Notes: a model not told the origin generated them from the sequence alone. Positions 9,149 through 18,678 are shown, counted from the first letter of the stretch. The stretch is 64,000 nucleotides of DNA from an uncultured Roseobacter sp. (GCF_947491795.1 NZ_CANLKW010000003.1:910186-974185); one strand, 5' to 3'. Program-made: numbers and translations.

Positions 9149-10153
9149 ATGCGACGGATCGTCTGGATAACACTGGTGGCCGCGGGGCTGTGGTCGGTCT
9201 GGTGGGGCATAACCGCATTTGGGTTGCGAAACAGCATCGACACCTGGTTTGAGGAGCGCCGCGCCGAAGGCTGGCAGGCAGAGCTGAGCGGTATCGGACT
9301 GTCCGGCTGGCCACTGTCGGTCATTGCCGCTTTGCAGACACCCGTTCTGGCAGACCCCGACACAGGGGCCGCTTTTTCAGCGCCAGGGCTCACATTTACG
9401 GCTGCGGCCTGGTGGCCCGGCTACGTTACGCTGAAGCTGCCGGATGACGGGGTCACTCTGGCCAGCCCCGAAGGCCGCGCACAGCTGACCACGGTTGATG
9501 CCACCGCCGGGTTGCGGCTGCGTCCGGGTGCGGCACTGGAGCTGGAGCAGCTTGCAGCGGAGGCCGCAGGCTGGGGCATTACAATTGCCGCTGGGGATCT
9601 TGCGTCCGGTGGCCCGCTGACAGCTGTGATGGAACAGTCACCTGAGACGGCCGCGAGCTACAGCCTGTCGTTCGATGCAGCTGCGTTCCGGCCAGGATCT
9701 GTGCTGCGCGATGCGCTGTTTGTACCCGCAGACTGGCCGGTGACCTTTGACGCGCTGCGGCTGGATGCGGATATCACTTTTGACAGACCCTGGGGTATTT
9801 CCGCCCTGGAAGAGGCACGCCCGCAACCGCGGGACATTCATCTGGAGCGGGCCGAAGCGGTCTGGGGAGACCTGCTGATCCGGTTCGCCGCCGATCTGAC
9901 AGTAGACGGGGGCGGCATTCCCGAGGGCAGCCTGAGCATTCAGGTCCGCAACTGGCGCGACATCATTACGCTGGCCGCGCGTGCCGGAACGCTGCCCCCG
10001 GCGCTGGTGCCACAGATTACGCGCACGCTGGAGACATTCGCCGGGCTCAGCGGCAACCCCGATGCGCTGGATCTGGATCTGACACTGAGCGGAGGGCTGG
10101 TTTCGCTGGGGTTCATACCAATCGGCCCGGCCCCGCGCCTGATCCTGCGCTAG
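9149..10153 (+). CDS. DUF2125 domain protein, membrane anchored
   Basis: 334 aa. Residues 4-24 form an uncleaved signal/anchor helix (IVWITLVAAGLWSVWWG); the rest is a periplasmic beta-rich body typical of alphaproteobacterial DUF2125 proteins (SGIGLSGWPLSV, GLTFTAAAWWPG). The function of the family is not known to me. It is divergent from the ChaC gene and overlaps the convergent extensin-like gene by 4 nt. Confidence 0.8.
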   Translation: MRRIVWITLVAAGLWSVWWGITAFGLRNSIDTWFEERRAEGWQAELSGIGLSGWPLSVIAALQTPVLADPDTGAAFSAPGLTFTAAAWWPGYVTLKLPDDGVTLASPEGRAQLTTVDATAGLRLRPGAALELEQLAAEAAGWGITIAAGDLASGGPLTAVMEQSPETAASYSLSFDAAAFRPGSVLRDALFVPADWPVTFDALRLDADITFDRPWGISALEEARPQPRDIHLERAEAVWGDLLIRFAADLTVDGGGIPEGSLSIQVRNWRDIITLAARAGTLPPALVPQITRTLETFAGLSGNPDALDLDLTLSGGLVSLGFIPIGPAPRLILR

Positions 10154-10893
10154 CGGCAATAAGAGCCGCCGCCGTGGCGCGCCGTGTCGAAGTGAAAATG
10201 ATCCTGGTGAAAACGGTCCGATTCAGGGCCCAGCACCGTGCCAAAAATTCCACAGGCATCGCGGTGCATGTTTTTCAGCGGTTTAAAGCCGCGTTTGGAA
10301 TCCCAGTCTTTGAGCACTGTCAGCTCGGAGCCGTCGCGCAGGCGGAAGCCTGAAATGTCGATCGCCTTGCCCTTTCCGTGCTCAGAGATCCGCGCGCCGG
10401 AGCGGTTGTTGCGGGTCCGGCAGGCATAATGCCCGACAACCCGCATCGCGCGCAGGCCGCCACCTGTTTTGCGCAGGCGCGGCACGGCGGATTCTGTGAC
10501 CCAGAAATTCAGCGTCTGCGCGGTCCGGCAATCCATCACAGATGCCGGGCTGAGAGAGATGCCGGAAACAGAGCGCACGCGCACGGCCTCTTCAATGCCG
10601 CATCCCCTTGTGGGCGAGCTGACACGCCCGATGGGTTCGCCCTGGATATCCGGGTTTCCGCAGATGGCGCCGCGTTCGCGCAGCAAAGCGGCCTGGCGCC
10701 CCTTGCGTATCACGCTGCGGGGGCGTTTGAGCGGTCGCAACACCTGCAGAACCGGTGCTGCAGCAGGTGCAGGCTGGGTCACGGGCGCGGGTGTTTCCGG
10801 GCGCGGTTTTGGGCGCGGCGACGTATCAGCCGCTGCTGCAGCATTCCCCGCGAACAGCAGACAGCCCAGAGCAACGACCCGGATCAGCCTCAC
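10150..10893 (-). CDS. Extensin-like C-terminal domain protein, exported
   Basis: 247 aa. Signal peptide at residues 1-22, then a proline-rich linker (PRPKPRPETPAPV), then an extensin-like domain from about residue 75 with a conserved Cys pair region, SEHGKGKAIDISGF and the C-terminal DHFHFD. The His/Asp pattern resembles D-Ala-D-Ala peptidases of the VanY/MepA type, so a cell-wall hydrolase role is possible but unproven. GTG start overlaps the tyrC stop as GTGA, so it is translated from the hisC-tyrC operon. Confidence 0.82.
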   Translation of the reverse strand: MRLIRVVALGCLLFAGNAAAAADTSPRPKPRPETPAPVTQPAPAAAPVLQVLRPLKRPRSVIRKGRQAALLRERGAICGNPDIQGEPIGRVSSPTRGCGIEEAVRVRSVSGISLSPASVMDCRTAQTLNFWVTESAVPRLRKTGGGLRAMRVVGHYACRTRNNRSGARISEHGKGKAIDISGFRLRDGSELTVLKDWDSKRGFKPLKNMHRDACGIFGTVLGPESDRFHQDHFHFDTARHGGGSYCR

Positions 10894-11810
10894 GGTTTTT
10901 TCGCACCACGGCCAAAGTCAGGCGCGTCCGTGTCCTGGCCGGCCTCGATAATGCCGCGCCGGATGGCACGGGTCCGCGTAAAATAGTCATGCAGATGCGC
11001 GCCATCGCCTGTGCGGATGGCCCGCTGAAGCGCGAAGAGCTCTTCGGTAAAGCGCCCGAGGATTTCCAGCGTGGCATCTTTGTTGGACAGAAACACATCC
11101 CGCCACATGGTCGGATCACTGGCAGCAATCCGGGTGAAATCACGAAAACCCGCGGCGGAGTATTTGATCACTTCGCTGTCGGTCACGCGGCGCAGATCGT
11201 CTGCGACACCGACCATCGTGTAGGCGATCAGGTGCGGCGCATGACTGGTCACGGCGAGGACCAGGTCGTGGTGATCCGCCTCCATCTCCTCGACATTGCT
11301 GCCGAGATCCTCCCAGTAGCGGCGCAGCCGGTCGACAGCCGCGCGATCTGTGTCTTCGGGCGGGACCAGCAGGCACCAGCGCCCGTCAAAGAGTTCTGCG
11401 AAACCGGATTCCGGGCCTGAATGCTCTGTGCCGGCGAGCGGGTGCGCAGGGACAAAGTGTATACCTTCGGGCAGATGCGGCTGCACGGCGTTGATCACTT
11501 CGCGCTTGACCGAACCCACATCGGTCACCGTCGCACCCGGTTTCAGCGCGCCCGCGATTTCCGCGGCGACATCGCCCATAACACCCACAGGGACGGCGAG
11601 GATGACCAGGTCCGCGTCCTCAACCGCCTCGGCCATGTTGTCGCAGACGCGGTCGCACAGACCGATCCGCCGCGCGGTATCCCGGGTTTGCCGGCTGCGG
11701 GCATATCCGGTGACCTCGCCCGCCAGGCCCTTGCGTTTCATCGCCCAGAACATCGAGGAGGCGATCAGCCCCAGACCGATCAGCGCCACACGGTTGTAAA
11801 TCACGCTCAT
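10890..11810 (-). CDS. tyrC: Prephenate/arogenate dehydrogenase
   Basis: 306 aa. Oxidative decarboxylation of prephenate or arogenate in tyrosine synthesis. Rossmann motif GLGLIASSMFWA at residues 12-23, then HPLAGTEHSGP near 128, which carries the catalytic histidine region. No chorismate mutase domain is fused. GGGGAG precedes the ATG, which overlaps the hisC stop as ATGA. NAD or NADP preference cannot be read with confidence. Confidence 0.9.
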   Translation of the reverse strand: MSVIYNRVALIGLGLIASSMFWAMKRKGLAGEVTGYARSRQTRDTARRIGLCDRVCDNMAEAVEDADLVILAVPVGVMGDVAAEIAGALKPGATVTDVGSVKREVINAVQPHLPEGIHFVPAHPLAGTEHSGPESGFAELFDGRWCLLVPPEDTDRAAVDRLRRYWEDLGSNVEEMEADHHDLVLAVTSHAPHLIAYTMVGVADDLRRVTDSEVIKYSAAGFRDFTRIAASDPTMWRDVFLSNKDATLEILGRFTEELFALQRAIRTGDGAHLHDYFTRTRAIRRGIIEAGQDTDAPDFGRGAKKP

Positions 11811-12892
11811 GTCGCTCCCCGGAATGTTGCCAGTGCGTCCAGCACGCGGGTGACGTCCTGTGCACTGCCGACGGTGATGCGCAGCGCTTCGGGAAAACCG
11901 TAGCCTTTCACGAGACGCACAAGGATGCCGCAGGATTTCAGGTGCGCATCGGCTGCCAGTGCCTCTGCCTCATCCGCGAAACGTGCGAGCACAAAGTTTG
12001 CCGCGCTGTCATCACAACCAATCCCCAACTGCCGCAGCCCGCCTGTCAGACGCGTCCGCTGCTCTGCATTGTCCGTCAGGCAGCGCGCCACGAAGGCACG
12101 GTCGCGCATGGCGGCCTCGGCCCCGGCGAGAGCAATGTTCGACAGGTTAAAAGGACCGCGGACCCGGTTGAGCACGTCGATCACTTCCTGCGTGGCATAG
12201 GCCCATCCGACCCGAAGGCCACCCAGCCCATAGAGTTTAGAAAAGGTACGGGTCATCACCACGTTGGAATGCGCGTCAACAAGGCCCGCGCCGCCGTCGT
12301 AACCGTCTGAGAACTCTGCATAAGCACCGTCGAGCACCAGCAGGCAGGTTTCCGGCACAGCCCCGGCCAGGCGGGAAAGTTCGTCAGCCGCCAGGGCAGT
12401 TCCCGTCGGGTTGGCGGGATTGGCGATATAGATGAGCCGCGTCCGGTCCGTGATACGCGCAATCAGCGCATCAACGTCCACGCAGCGGTTCGTCTCTGGC
12501 GCGGTGACCGGCGTGGCCCCGGCGGACAGGGCAAAGATGCGGTACATCGAAAAGCCGTGCTCGGGGTAGAGAACCTCGTCGCCCGGACCTGCATAGGCCA
12601 TTGCCAGCAGGGTCAGCAGCTCGTCCGAGCCTACGCCGCAGATAATACGCTCCACCGGCAGGTCGTGCACCTCCGCGATAGCCGCGCGCAGCGGTGAATG
12701 GTCGGTCGACGGGTAACGGTGCAACCCCAGCGCTGCTGCACTGACGGCAGCACTTGCCAGGGGGCTGCAGCCGAACGGGTTTTCGTTCGAGCTGAGCTTG
12801 AGCGGATTGTCCTGGCCCTCAATTTCTGAGGCACCGCCCTGGTAAAGGGCGATGTCCATAATGCCGGGCTGCGGGCGAAGCGCTGTGGTCAT
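11807..12892 (-). CDS. hisC: Histidinol-phosphate aminotransferase
   Basis: 361 aa, class I/II PLP enzyme. The N-terminal SSNENPFG, the NPANPTGT region and TFSKLYGLGGLRVGW (PLP-binding lysine) mark a HisC-type enzyme. It acts in histidine synthesis and, in many bacteria, on aromatic keto acids; coupling with tyrC fits the aromatic role. First gene of the hisC-tyrC-extensin operon, AGGAG about 9 nt upstream of the ATG. Confidence 0.92.
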   Translation of the reverse strand: MTTALRPQPGIMDIALYQGGASEIEGQDNPLKLSSNENPFGCSPLASAAVSAAALGLHRYPSTDHSPLRAAIAEVHDLPVERIICGVGSDELLTLLAMAYAGPGDEVLYPEHGFSMYRIFALSAGATPVTAPETNRCVDVDALIARITDRTRLIYIANPANPTGTALAADELSRLAGAVPETCLLVLDGAYAEFSDGYDGGAGLVDAHSNVVMTRTFSKLYGLGGLRVGWAYATQEVIDVLNRVRGPFNLSNIALAGAEAAMRDRAFVARCLTDNAEQRTRLTGGLRQLGIGCDDSAANFVLARFADEAEALAADAHLKSCGILVRLVKGYGFPEALRITVGSAQDVTRVLDALATFRGAT

Positions 12893-12990
12893 CTCTCATG
12901 TCTCCTGTCGGGCGGACATTATCGGGCGTTCCGGGCGAGTGCCACCACCAACAGCGCCGCTGCGGGCGGAAAAACGCGCGGTCATCCGGT

Positions 12991-13893
12991 TCAGTTTCGC
13001 GCAGATACCGGCGTGCGACGCCAGGGTTGAATTTCGAGCACCCCGGCCAGAAGCACCAGCGCCCCGCCCGTCATTTCCAGCGCGCTGAGGTATTCGCCCG
13101 CGATCACCGCCGCGGAAACCGCCCCCACCAGCACTTCGGACATAAACAGGATACCGGTCCGCGCCGGTTCGAGCCGCACGGTTGCCCACATCAACCCCAC
13201 CACAAACAGGCTCCACCACAAAGCGCCGGTCAGCAGAGCCAGCCCCGCAACCGCTGCTGAATTCTGGAACGGTATTGCAGTGGGCAGTGGATCGAGCAGT
13301 AAAGCGATCGGCAGGGCGGCGCAAAAGGCGCCCACCACAAAGACAAGTGTGGCGTCTGCCGGTTCAAGATCCGTGTGAACCCGCATGCCGGTCGTTGCAA
13401 CTGACCACATGATTCCAGAGACCAAGGCCAACCACTCGCCAACATTGCGCGGAATGGGCGCTTCGCCACCAGCGCCGAGCATGACACCGAGCCCCACAAG
13501 GCCCACGACAATCGCGAGTATACGCATTATTGGTGTGTGCCAGCCCATGACAAAACGCCCGATCAGTGTGCTCCAGACCGGTGTCAGGAAAAACAGCAGG
13601 ATGATGATGGCGACCCGGCCATAGACAAACCCGATGGAATAAAGCGCAAAGGACGCGCCGCCGAGGCCCACCCAGAAGATCCCTGTGTATGATTCTGTGC
13701 GCAGGCGGCTCCCCCGTAACAGCGTAACGACCAGCATGACCAGCACCGCACAAAGAGTGACTGCAGCGGTTCCCCAGGCCCCTGAAAGGCCCATGGTCTG
13801 GAGGCTGCGCACGGGAAGCCAGTAAATGCCCCACAGGATACCGGAGGATACGACGAGGAGTGAAGCTGGCAGGGCGTTGCGGTTTTCAGTCAT
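12991..13893 (-). CDS. EamA/DMT-family transporter
   Basis: About 300 aa with ten hydrophobic helices in two EamA repeats (first helix LLVVSSGILWGIYWLPV, second repeat from about residue 150 with LALVSGIMWSVATTGM). Inner-membrane drug/metabolite transporter; substrate unknown. I chose ATG at 13893 over an upstream TTG at 13911; neither has a strong RBS. It lies 98 nt before hisC on the same strand. Confidence 0.85.
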   Translation of the reverse strand: MTENRNALPASLLVVSSGILWGIYWLPVRSLQTMGLSGAWGTAAVTLCAVLVMLVVTLLRGSRLRTESYTGIFWVGLGGASFALYSIGFVYGRVAIIILLFFLTPVWSTLIGRFVMGWHTPIMRILAIVVGLVGLGVMLGAGGEAPIPRNVGEWLALVSGIMWSVATTGMRVHTDLEPADATLVFVVGAFCAALPIALLLDPLPTAIPFQNSAAVAGLALLTGALWWSLFVVGLMWATVRLEPARTGILFMSEVLVGAVSAAVIAGEYLSALEMTGGALVLLAGVLEIQPWRRTPVSARN

Positions 13894-13941
13894 TTGAGTG
13901 CCATAGAACAAGCTTTTCAGCGTGCAGCATACCTGCGCAAT

Positions 13942-13972
13942 AAAAAAAACCGCGCAGCGATCTGCGCGGTTT
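13942..13972 (-). terminator. Rho-independent terminator of rpsD
   Basis: Read on the minus strand: an 11-bp perfect stem (AAACCGCGCAG / CTGCGCGGTTT) around a 4-nt loop, followed by a run of T. It lies about 30 nt after the rpsD stop codon. Confidence 0.92.
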
Positions 13973-14000
13973 CTGGTGTTCTTCAGTGTCGCGAAGAGGC

Positions 14001-14621
14001 TTAGTTCTTCGCGTAGAATTCGACCACGAGGTTTGGTTCCATCATCACCGGATAAGGCACATCGCCCAGTGTCGGTGTGCGCACGAACTTGGCAGCCATT
14101 TTGGAGTGGTCGGCTTCGATGTAGTCCGGCACGTCCCGCTCGGGCAGTTGTGTCGCTTCGATCAGTGCGGCCATTTGCTTGGAACGGTCACGGACTTCGA
14201 TCACGTCACCCTCTTTCACGCGGTAAGAGGGGATGTTAACGATCTGGCCGTTTACGCGCACGTGCTTGTGATTCACGAACTGGCGCGCTGCGAAAACAGT
14301 CGGCACGAATTTGGCGCGGTACACAACCGCGTCGAGGCGACGCTCCAGCAGACCAATCAGGTTTTCACCGGTATCGCCTTTGACACGTTCAGCTTCGGCA
14401 TAGATGCGGCGGAACTGCTTTTCGGTCAGGTCGCCGTAGTAGCCCTTGAGCTTTTGCTTGGCGCGCAGCTGGATACCAAAGTCGCTGAGTTTGCCCTTGC
14501 GGCGCTGACCGTGCTGGCCGGGGCCATATTCGCGACGGTTCACAGGGGATTTGGGGCGACCCCAGATGTTTTCGCCCATACGGCGATCGATTTTATACTT
14601 GGCAGACGTGCGTTTTGTCAC
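14001..14621 (-). CDS. rpsD: 30S ribosomal protein S4
   Basis: 206 aa, full length. Primary 16S rRNA-binding protein of the small subunit. The N-terminus [20 protein letters not shown] and the S4 RNA-binding domain near residues 95-160 ([32 protein letters not shown]) are unmistakable. GTG start with AAGGAG 7 nt upstream. Transcribed alone, with its own terminator. The leader (14622-14752) holds a short CCCC-GCAA-GGGG hairpin near 14690-14705, which may be a weak terminator of tag or part of the rpsD leader. Confidence 0.98.
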   Translation of the reverse strand: MTKRTSAKYKIDRRMGENIWGRPKSPVNRREYGPGQHGQRRKGKLSDFGIQLRAKQKLKGYYGDLTEKQFRRIYAEAERVKGDTGENLIGLLERRLDAVVYRAKFVPTVFAARQFVNHKHVRVNGQIVNIPSYRVKEGDVIEVRDRSKQMAALIEATQLPERDVPDYIEADHSKMAAKFVRTPTLGDVPYPVMMEPNLVVEFYAKN

Positions 14622-14752
14622 GGCTGATCTCCTTCGTTTAAGGTTTCGAAGGGCGTTGTCCTCTTTCCGGATTTGGCCGGACTGACAGGAAACCCCTTGC
14701 GGGGGCCACCAACACCAATGAGGCCGCGCTTATACGCAGCCCCAGCCAGGAG

Positions 14753-15325
14753 TCAACGCCTGATCAGCGCCTTTACCTCTGTGTGTCGCGGGCAGGTTGT
14801 CAGGTGATCGTTGACCATACCGACCGCCTGCATAAAGGCATAGACAATCGTTGGGCCACAAAAGCGGAACCCCTCCTTTTTCAGATCTTTAGATATCTGC
14901 TCCGACAGGGCTGTGAAAGCCGGCACCTCTGCCAGCGTCTTCCAGCTGTTCTGAACCGGCGTGCCGCCGACATAGTTCCATAAATACGTGTCGAAACCCT
15001 CCCGCGCCTCAATCTTTTGCCAGACCCGCGCGTTTGAGAGGGTGGCTTCAATTTTGCCCCGGTGGCGGATGATGCCGGCATTGCCAAGCAGCCTGTCCAC
15101 ATCATCCGGGCCCCAGGTCGCGATGACATCAGGATCAAATCCGGCAAAGGCTTCGCGGAAGTTCTCACGCTTTTTCAGGATGGTGATCCAGCTCAGCCCG
15201 GCCTGGAACCCATCGAGGATCAGCTTTTCCCAAAGCGCACGGCTGTCATACTCTGGCACGCCCCAGTCGGTGTCATGGTATTCCAGATAGATCTGTTCGG
15301 GCCCTGCCCAGCCACATCTTTCCAT
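14753..15325 (-). CDS. tag: DNA-3-methyladenine glycosylase I
   Basis: 190 aa. Removes 3-methyladenine from alkylated DNA. The N-terminal MERCGWAG and YHDTDWGVPEYD, then GLSWITILKKRENFREAF and the C-terminal CPRH, with Cys and His zinc ligands, match TagI. GGAGGAGG lies 8 nt before the ATG at 15325, which decides the start over the longer frame to 15358. Divergent from the EAL gene. Confidence 0.94.
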   Translation of the reverse strand: MERCGWAGPEQIYLEYHDTDWGVPEYDSRALWEKLILDGFQAGLSWITILKKRENFREAFAGFDPDVIATWGPDDVDRLLGNAGIIRHRGKIEATLSNARVWQKIEAREGFDTYLWNYVGGTPVQNSWKTLAEVPAFTALSEQISKDLKKEGFRFCGPTIVYAFMQAVGMVNDHLTTCPRHTEVKALIRR

Positions 15326-15461
15326 AGGTTCCGCCTCCTCCCGTGACCTGCAATCCACCTCAGATCAGAGCACAGATAAAATTAGAACAAAATGCGAAAA
15401 TTAACGCGGCTTTAGGACCTGCGGTGCAAATGTGTTCCCGCAGCAGACACGGAGAATGATA

Positions 15462-16304
15462 ATGCCCGGCAACCAGAAACGCATCATAGAAAACCTGCTG
15501 TCAGGGACCGACGCAACCCTCAGTTTCTCCCCGTCCTGCGAGAACCGCGAAACCCTTGAAATGGTCGCCCGGGCGATCCGGCAGAAACAGGTCCTGCTGG
15601 CATACCAGCCGATCATGCAGGCCCGGGATCAGACCTGCGTCGCCATGTACGAAGGGCTGATCCGTGTGCTGGATGACAGTGGACGCATCATTCCGGCGGG
15701 TGATTTCATGGGCGCTGTCGAGGATCACGAGATGGGGCGTCAGCTGGATACGCTCGCGCTCGGTCTTGGCCTGCGCACCCTGCACGAAAACCCGGATCTG
15801 CGTCTTGCAATCAACATGTCTGCACGATCCATCGGCTACACCGCGTGGGACCGCACACTTGAGCAGTGGTTGTCGCGTAACGAACTGATTGCCGAGCGGC
15901 TGGTGCTGGAGATCACCGAATCCTCGGCAATTACGGTACCTGAACGTGTTGCCGGTTTCATGCACAGCCTGCAGCTGCGCGGTATCAGCTTTGCGATGGA
16001 CGATTTTGGCGCCGGGTATACTGCTTTGCGGTACTTCCGGGATTTTGATTTCGATATTGTCAAAATAGATGGTCAGTTCGCGCAGGGCATAGCACAAAAC
16101 CCGGACAATCAGGTCATAACGTCGGCGCTCGTGTCGATTGCCCGGCAGTTCGACATGCTGACCGTTGCAGAGTTTGTCGAAAACGAGGAAGACGCGGACA
16201 TGCTGACAAGCCTCGGCGTCGACTGTCTGCAAGGGTATCATTTTGGTGCTGCCATTACACAGCCTCACTGGCTCGCCGAGCCACGGCTGAAGAAAGCCGT
16301 CTGA
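15462..16304 (+). CDS. EAL-domain cyclic-di-GMP phosphodiesterase
   Basis: 280 aa, a stand-alone EAL domain from about residue 40 to the end, with no GGDEF, PAS or membrane part. Catalytic motifs are present in variant form: YQPI, EGLIR in place of EAL/EVL, AINMS, EITES, DDFGAGY, VKIDG and QGYHFG. AEFVENEED replaces the usual AEGVE, so the base after the glutamate loop differs. Most metal and catalytic positions are kept, so hydrolysis of c-di-GMP is likely but not certain. ATG at 15462 has GGAGA 6 nt upstream. Confidence 0.85.
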   Translation: MPGNQKRIIENLLSGTDATLSFSPSCENRETLEMVARAIRQKQVLLAYQPIMQARDQTCVAMYEGLIRVLDDSGRIIPAGDFMGAVEDHEMGRQLDTLALGLGLRTLHENPDLRLAINMSARSIGYTAWDRTLEQWLSRNELIAERLVLEITESSAITVPERVAGFMHSLQLRGISFAMDDFGAGYTALRYFRDFDFDIVKIDGQFAQGIAQNPDNQVITSALVSIARQFDMLTVAEFVENEEDADMLTSLGVDCLQGYHFGAAITQPHWLAEPRLKKAV

Positions 16305-16319
16305 CGCTTTTCCCAGCCA

Positions 16320-16332
16320 TGCACGCAGTGCA
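16320..16332. promoter_or_regulatory. Inverted repeat upstream of phaA, possible PhaR-type site
   Basis: TGCAC-GCA-GTGCA, a perfect 5-bp dyad 154 nt before the phaA start and 16 nt after the EAL gene. PHB regulators of the PhaR family in Paracoccus and Rhodobacter bind TGC-rich dyads, so this is a candidate operator. Inference only. Confidence 0.3.
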
Positions 16333-16395
16333 AACCGGCTGACCAGGCGGTGCGACCGGACGTCATGTTGCCGCATGATTTGCCATTTCGTATGC

Positions 16396-16419
16396 ACCCC
16401 CGTATGGAAGTATGGGGGT
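16396..16419 (+). other. Strong hairpin in the phaA leader
   Basis: ACCCCC-GTAT / GTAT-GGGGGT form a 10-bp stem in RNA (two G-U wobbles at each end of the inner part) closed by a GGAA loop of the GNRA type. No T run follows, so it is not a normal terminator. It sits about 65 nt before the phaA ATG and could affect mRNA stability or be an operator. Confidence 0.45.
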
Positions 16420-16485
16420 CCGCAACGCCGTTTCTGCGCTGTTTCACCGGGCCCGCCCGGATAAATGGCAAAGGACCAGAACATC

Positions 16486-17661
16486 ATGACGAACGTCGTA
16501 ATCGCATCGGCTGCCAGAACTGCCGTCGGCAGCTTTGGCGGGTCTTTCGCAAACACACCCGCCCATGATCTCGGCGCAGCGATGCTGCAAGAGATCGTAA
16601 AGCGCGCCGGTGTGGATGCATCGGAAGTCTCCGAAACAATTCTTGGTCAGGTTCTGACTGCGGCGCAAGGCCAGAACCCTGCCCGTCAGGCGCACATCAA
16701 CGCCGGTCTGCCGCAGGCCAGCTCGGCCTGGACAATCAACCAGGTCTGCGGCTCCGGTCTGCGCTCTGTTGCGCTGGCCGCCCAGCATATCCAGCTTGGC
16801 GATGCGGATATCGTTGCGGCTGGTGGTCAGGAAAACATGACACTCTCGCCCCATGCTGCCCCGCTGCGTGCCGGCCATAAAATGGGTGATATGAAGTACA
16901 TCGATACGATGATCCGCGACGGATTGTGGGATGCCTTCAACGGCTATCATATGGGTCAGACGGCAGAAAACGTCGCTGAGAAATGGCAGATCAGCCGTGA
17001 CCAGCAGGACGAATTCGCGGTTGCCTCGCAAAACAAGGCAGAAGCCGCGCAAAAGGCCGGGAAATTCGACGACGAGGTTTTTGCCTATACCGTCAAGACC
17101 CGCAAAGGCGACATCGTGGTCGACAAGGACGAATACATCCGGCATGGCGCGACCATGGAAGCGATGCAGAAACTGCGCCCCGCTTTCACCAAGGACGGGT
17201 CTGTTACGGCAGCCAACGCGTCGGGTCTGAATGACGGCGCTGCCGGAGCACTGATGATGTCGGCCGATGCGGCCGAAAAACGCGGCATCGAGCCGCTCGC
17301 GCGCATTGCGAGCTATGCCACTGTCGGCCTTGACCCGTCAATCATGGGCGCAGGCCCGATCTATGCAAGCCGCAAGGCGCTGGAAAAGGCGGGCTGGAAG
17401 GCCGAAGACCTGGACCTTGTAGAGGCCAACGAAGCCTTTGCCGCCCAGGCCTGCGCAGTGAACAAGGACATGGGCTGGAACCCTGAAATTGTGAACGTGA
17501 ACGGCGGCGCCATTGCGATCGGCCACCCGATCGGCGCCTCTGGTGCGCGTATCCTGAACACACTGCTCTTCGAAATGAAGCGCCGTAACGCCAAAAAAGG
17601 TCTCGCCACTCTCTGCATCGGTGGCGGCATGGGCGTGGCCATGTGCCTTGAGCGTCCCTGA
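16486..17661 (+). CDS. phaA: Acetyl-CoA acetyltransferase (beta-ketothiolase)
   Basis: 391 aa. Condenses two acetyl-CoA to acetoacetyl-CoA, first step of PHB synthesis. Thiolase motifs: [11 protein letters not shown] (acyl-enzyme Cys near residue 88), [10 protein letters not shown] (catalytic His) and [10 protein letters not shown] (second Cys). ATG at 16486 gives the usual [17 protein letters not shown] start with AAAGGA about 10 nt before it; an upstream ATG at 16465 is less typical. Followed 98 nt later by phaB. Confidence 0.95.
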   Translation: MTNVVIASAARTAVGSFGGSFANTPAHDLGAAMLQEIVKRAGVDASEVSETILGQVLTAAQGQNPARQAHINAGLPQASSAWTINQVCGSGLRSVALAAQHIQLGDADIVAAGGQENMTLSPHAAPLRAGHKMGDMKYIDTMIRDGLWDAFNGYHMGQTAENVAEKWQISRDQQDEFAVASQNKAEAAQKAGKFDDEVFAYTVKTRKGDIVVDKDEYIRHGATMEAMQKLRPAFTKDGSVTAANASGLNDGAAGALMMSADAAEKRGIEPLARIASYATVGLDPSIMGAGPIYASRKALEKAGWKAEDLDLVEANEAFAAQACAVNKDMGWNPEIVNVNGGAIAIGHPIGASGARILNTLLFEMKRRNAKKGLATLCIGGGMGVAMCLERP

Positions 17662-17759
17662 TACATCCAGGGCGGTGACCTGAAAGGGTCCCGCCCGCTC
17701 TTTCGCAGCGCGCGGTAACACCCGCTGTATCCCAAACCGAAAAAACAGGAGAACAATCC

Positions 17760-18482
17760 ATGTCGCGAGTCGCACTTGTCACCGGAGGCAGCCGCGGAAT
17801 CGGCGCCGCAATTTCCAGCGCTCTGAAAGACGCAGGCTACAGCGTCGCCGCCACCTATGCCGGCAACGACGAAGCTGCCGCCAGGTTTACCGATGAAACC
17901 GGTATCAAAACCTACAAATGGAATGTTGCGGACTACGATTCCAGCAAAGCAGGCATCGAGAGTGTGGAGGCCGATCTGGGGCCAATCGATGTCGTTGTTG
18001 CCAACGCAGGGATCACACGCGATGCGCCTTTCCACAAAATGACCCCTGATCAGTGGAATGACGTTATCGACACAAACCTCACCGGTGTTTTCAATACGAT
18101 CCACCCGGTATGGCCCGGCATGCGTGAACGCAAGTTCGGCCGGATCATCGTGATCAGCTCCATTAATGGACAGAAAGGTCAGTTCGCTCAGGTGAACTAT
18201 GCAGCCACAAAGGCGGGTGACCTCGGGATCGTCAAATCACTCGCACAGGAAGGCGCGCGTGCCGGCATTACCGCCAACGCGATCTGCCCAGGCTATATCG
18301 CCACTGACATGGTGATGGCTGTTCCTGAAAAAGTCCGCGAATCCATCATCGCTCAGATCCCCGCAGGCCGTCTGGGCGAGCCCGAAGAGATCGCCCGCTG
18401 CGTGGCGTTCCTCGCCTCTGACGATGCGGGCTTCATCAATGGCTCGACCATTTCCGCAAACGGCGCGCAGTTCTTCGTCTGA
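17760..18482 (+). CDS. phaB: Acetoacetyl-CoA reductase
   Basis: 240 aa short-chain dehydrogenase. Reduces acetoacetyl-CoA to (R)-3-hydroxybutyryl-CoA with NADPH. Cofactor loop TGGSRGIGAAI at residues 8-18, NAGITRD, and the catalytic S-Y-K set (ISSINGQKGQF, VNYAATKAG). AGGAG precedes the ATG. A clear terminator follows, so phaA-phaB form one transcription unit; the polymerase gene phaC is not in the window. Confidence 0.95.
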   Translation: MSRVALVTGGSRGIGAAISSALKDAGYSVAATYAGNDEAAARFTDETGIKTYKWNVADYDSSKAGIESVEADLGPIDVVVANAGITRDAPFHKMTPDQWNDVIDTNLTGVFNTIHPVWPGMRERKFGRIIVISSINGQKGQFAQVNYAATKAGDLGIVKSLAQEGARAGITANAICPGYIATDMVMAVPEKVRESIIAQIPAGRLGEPEEIARCVAFLASDDAGFINGSTISANGAQFFV

Positions 18483-18500
18483 TCTGACGCCACTGCATGC

Positions 18501-18536
18501 AAAAGGGCCGGTTCCACCAGGAGCCGGCCCTTTTTT
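18501..18536 (+). terminator. Rho-independent terminator of phaAB
   Basis: AAGGGCCGGTTCC / GGAGCCGGCCCTT stem with one wobble and a short loop, followed by six T, 18 nt after the phaB stop. Confidence 0.92.
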
Positions 18537-18561
18537 CATCCCGTAAGAAAGCTGCAGTCAG

Positions 18562-18678
18562 TCAGCGGGAAGAAGAGGCAAACAACCAGCGCCATGCGTC
18601 ACGCATCGCCTGAGCGCGTTCTTCGTGGGCACGTTGCATCGCTGTGCGGGCGATCGGGTTTGTTGTGGCTTCAAGCAT
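18562..18678 (-). CDS. 38-aa microprotein of unknown function
   Basis: Too short for usual gene calling. Starts at ATG 18678 with AAAGGAA 5 nt upstream and ends at TGA 18562. The product is basic and amphipathic, with MQRAHEERAQAMRDAWRWLF in the middle; it has no signal peptide and no cysteine. A good promoter (TTGTCA-17-CATATA) lies about 45 nt upstream, and a LysR-type palindrome lies beyond that. Divergent from the LysR gene, which may control it. I do not recognise the family; the RBS plus promoter make it a likely real gene. Confidence 0.68.
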   Translation of the reverse strand: MLEATTNPIARTAMQRAHEERAQAMRDAWRWLFASSSR

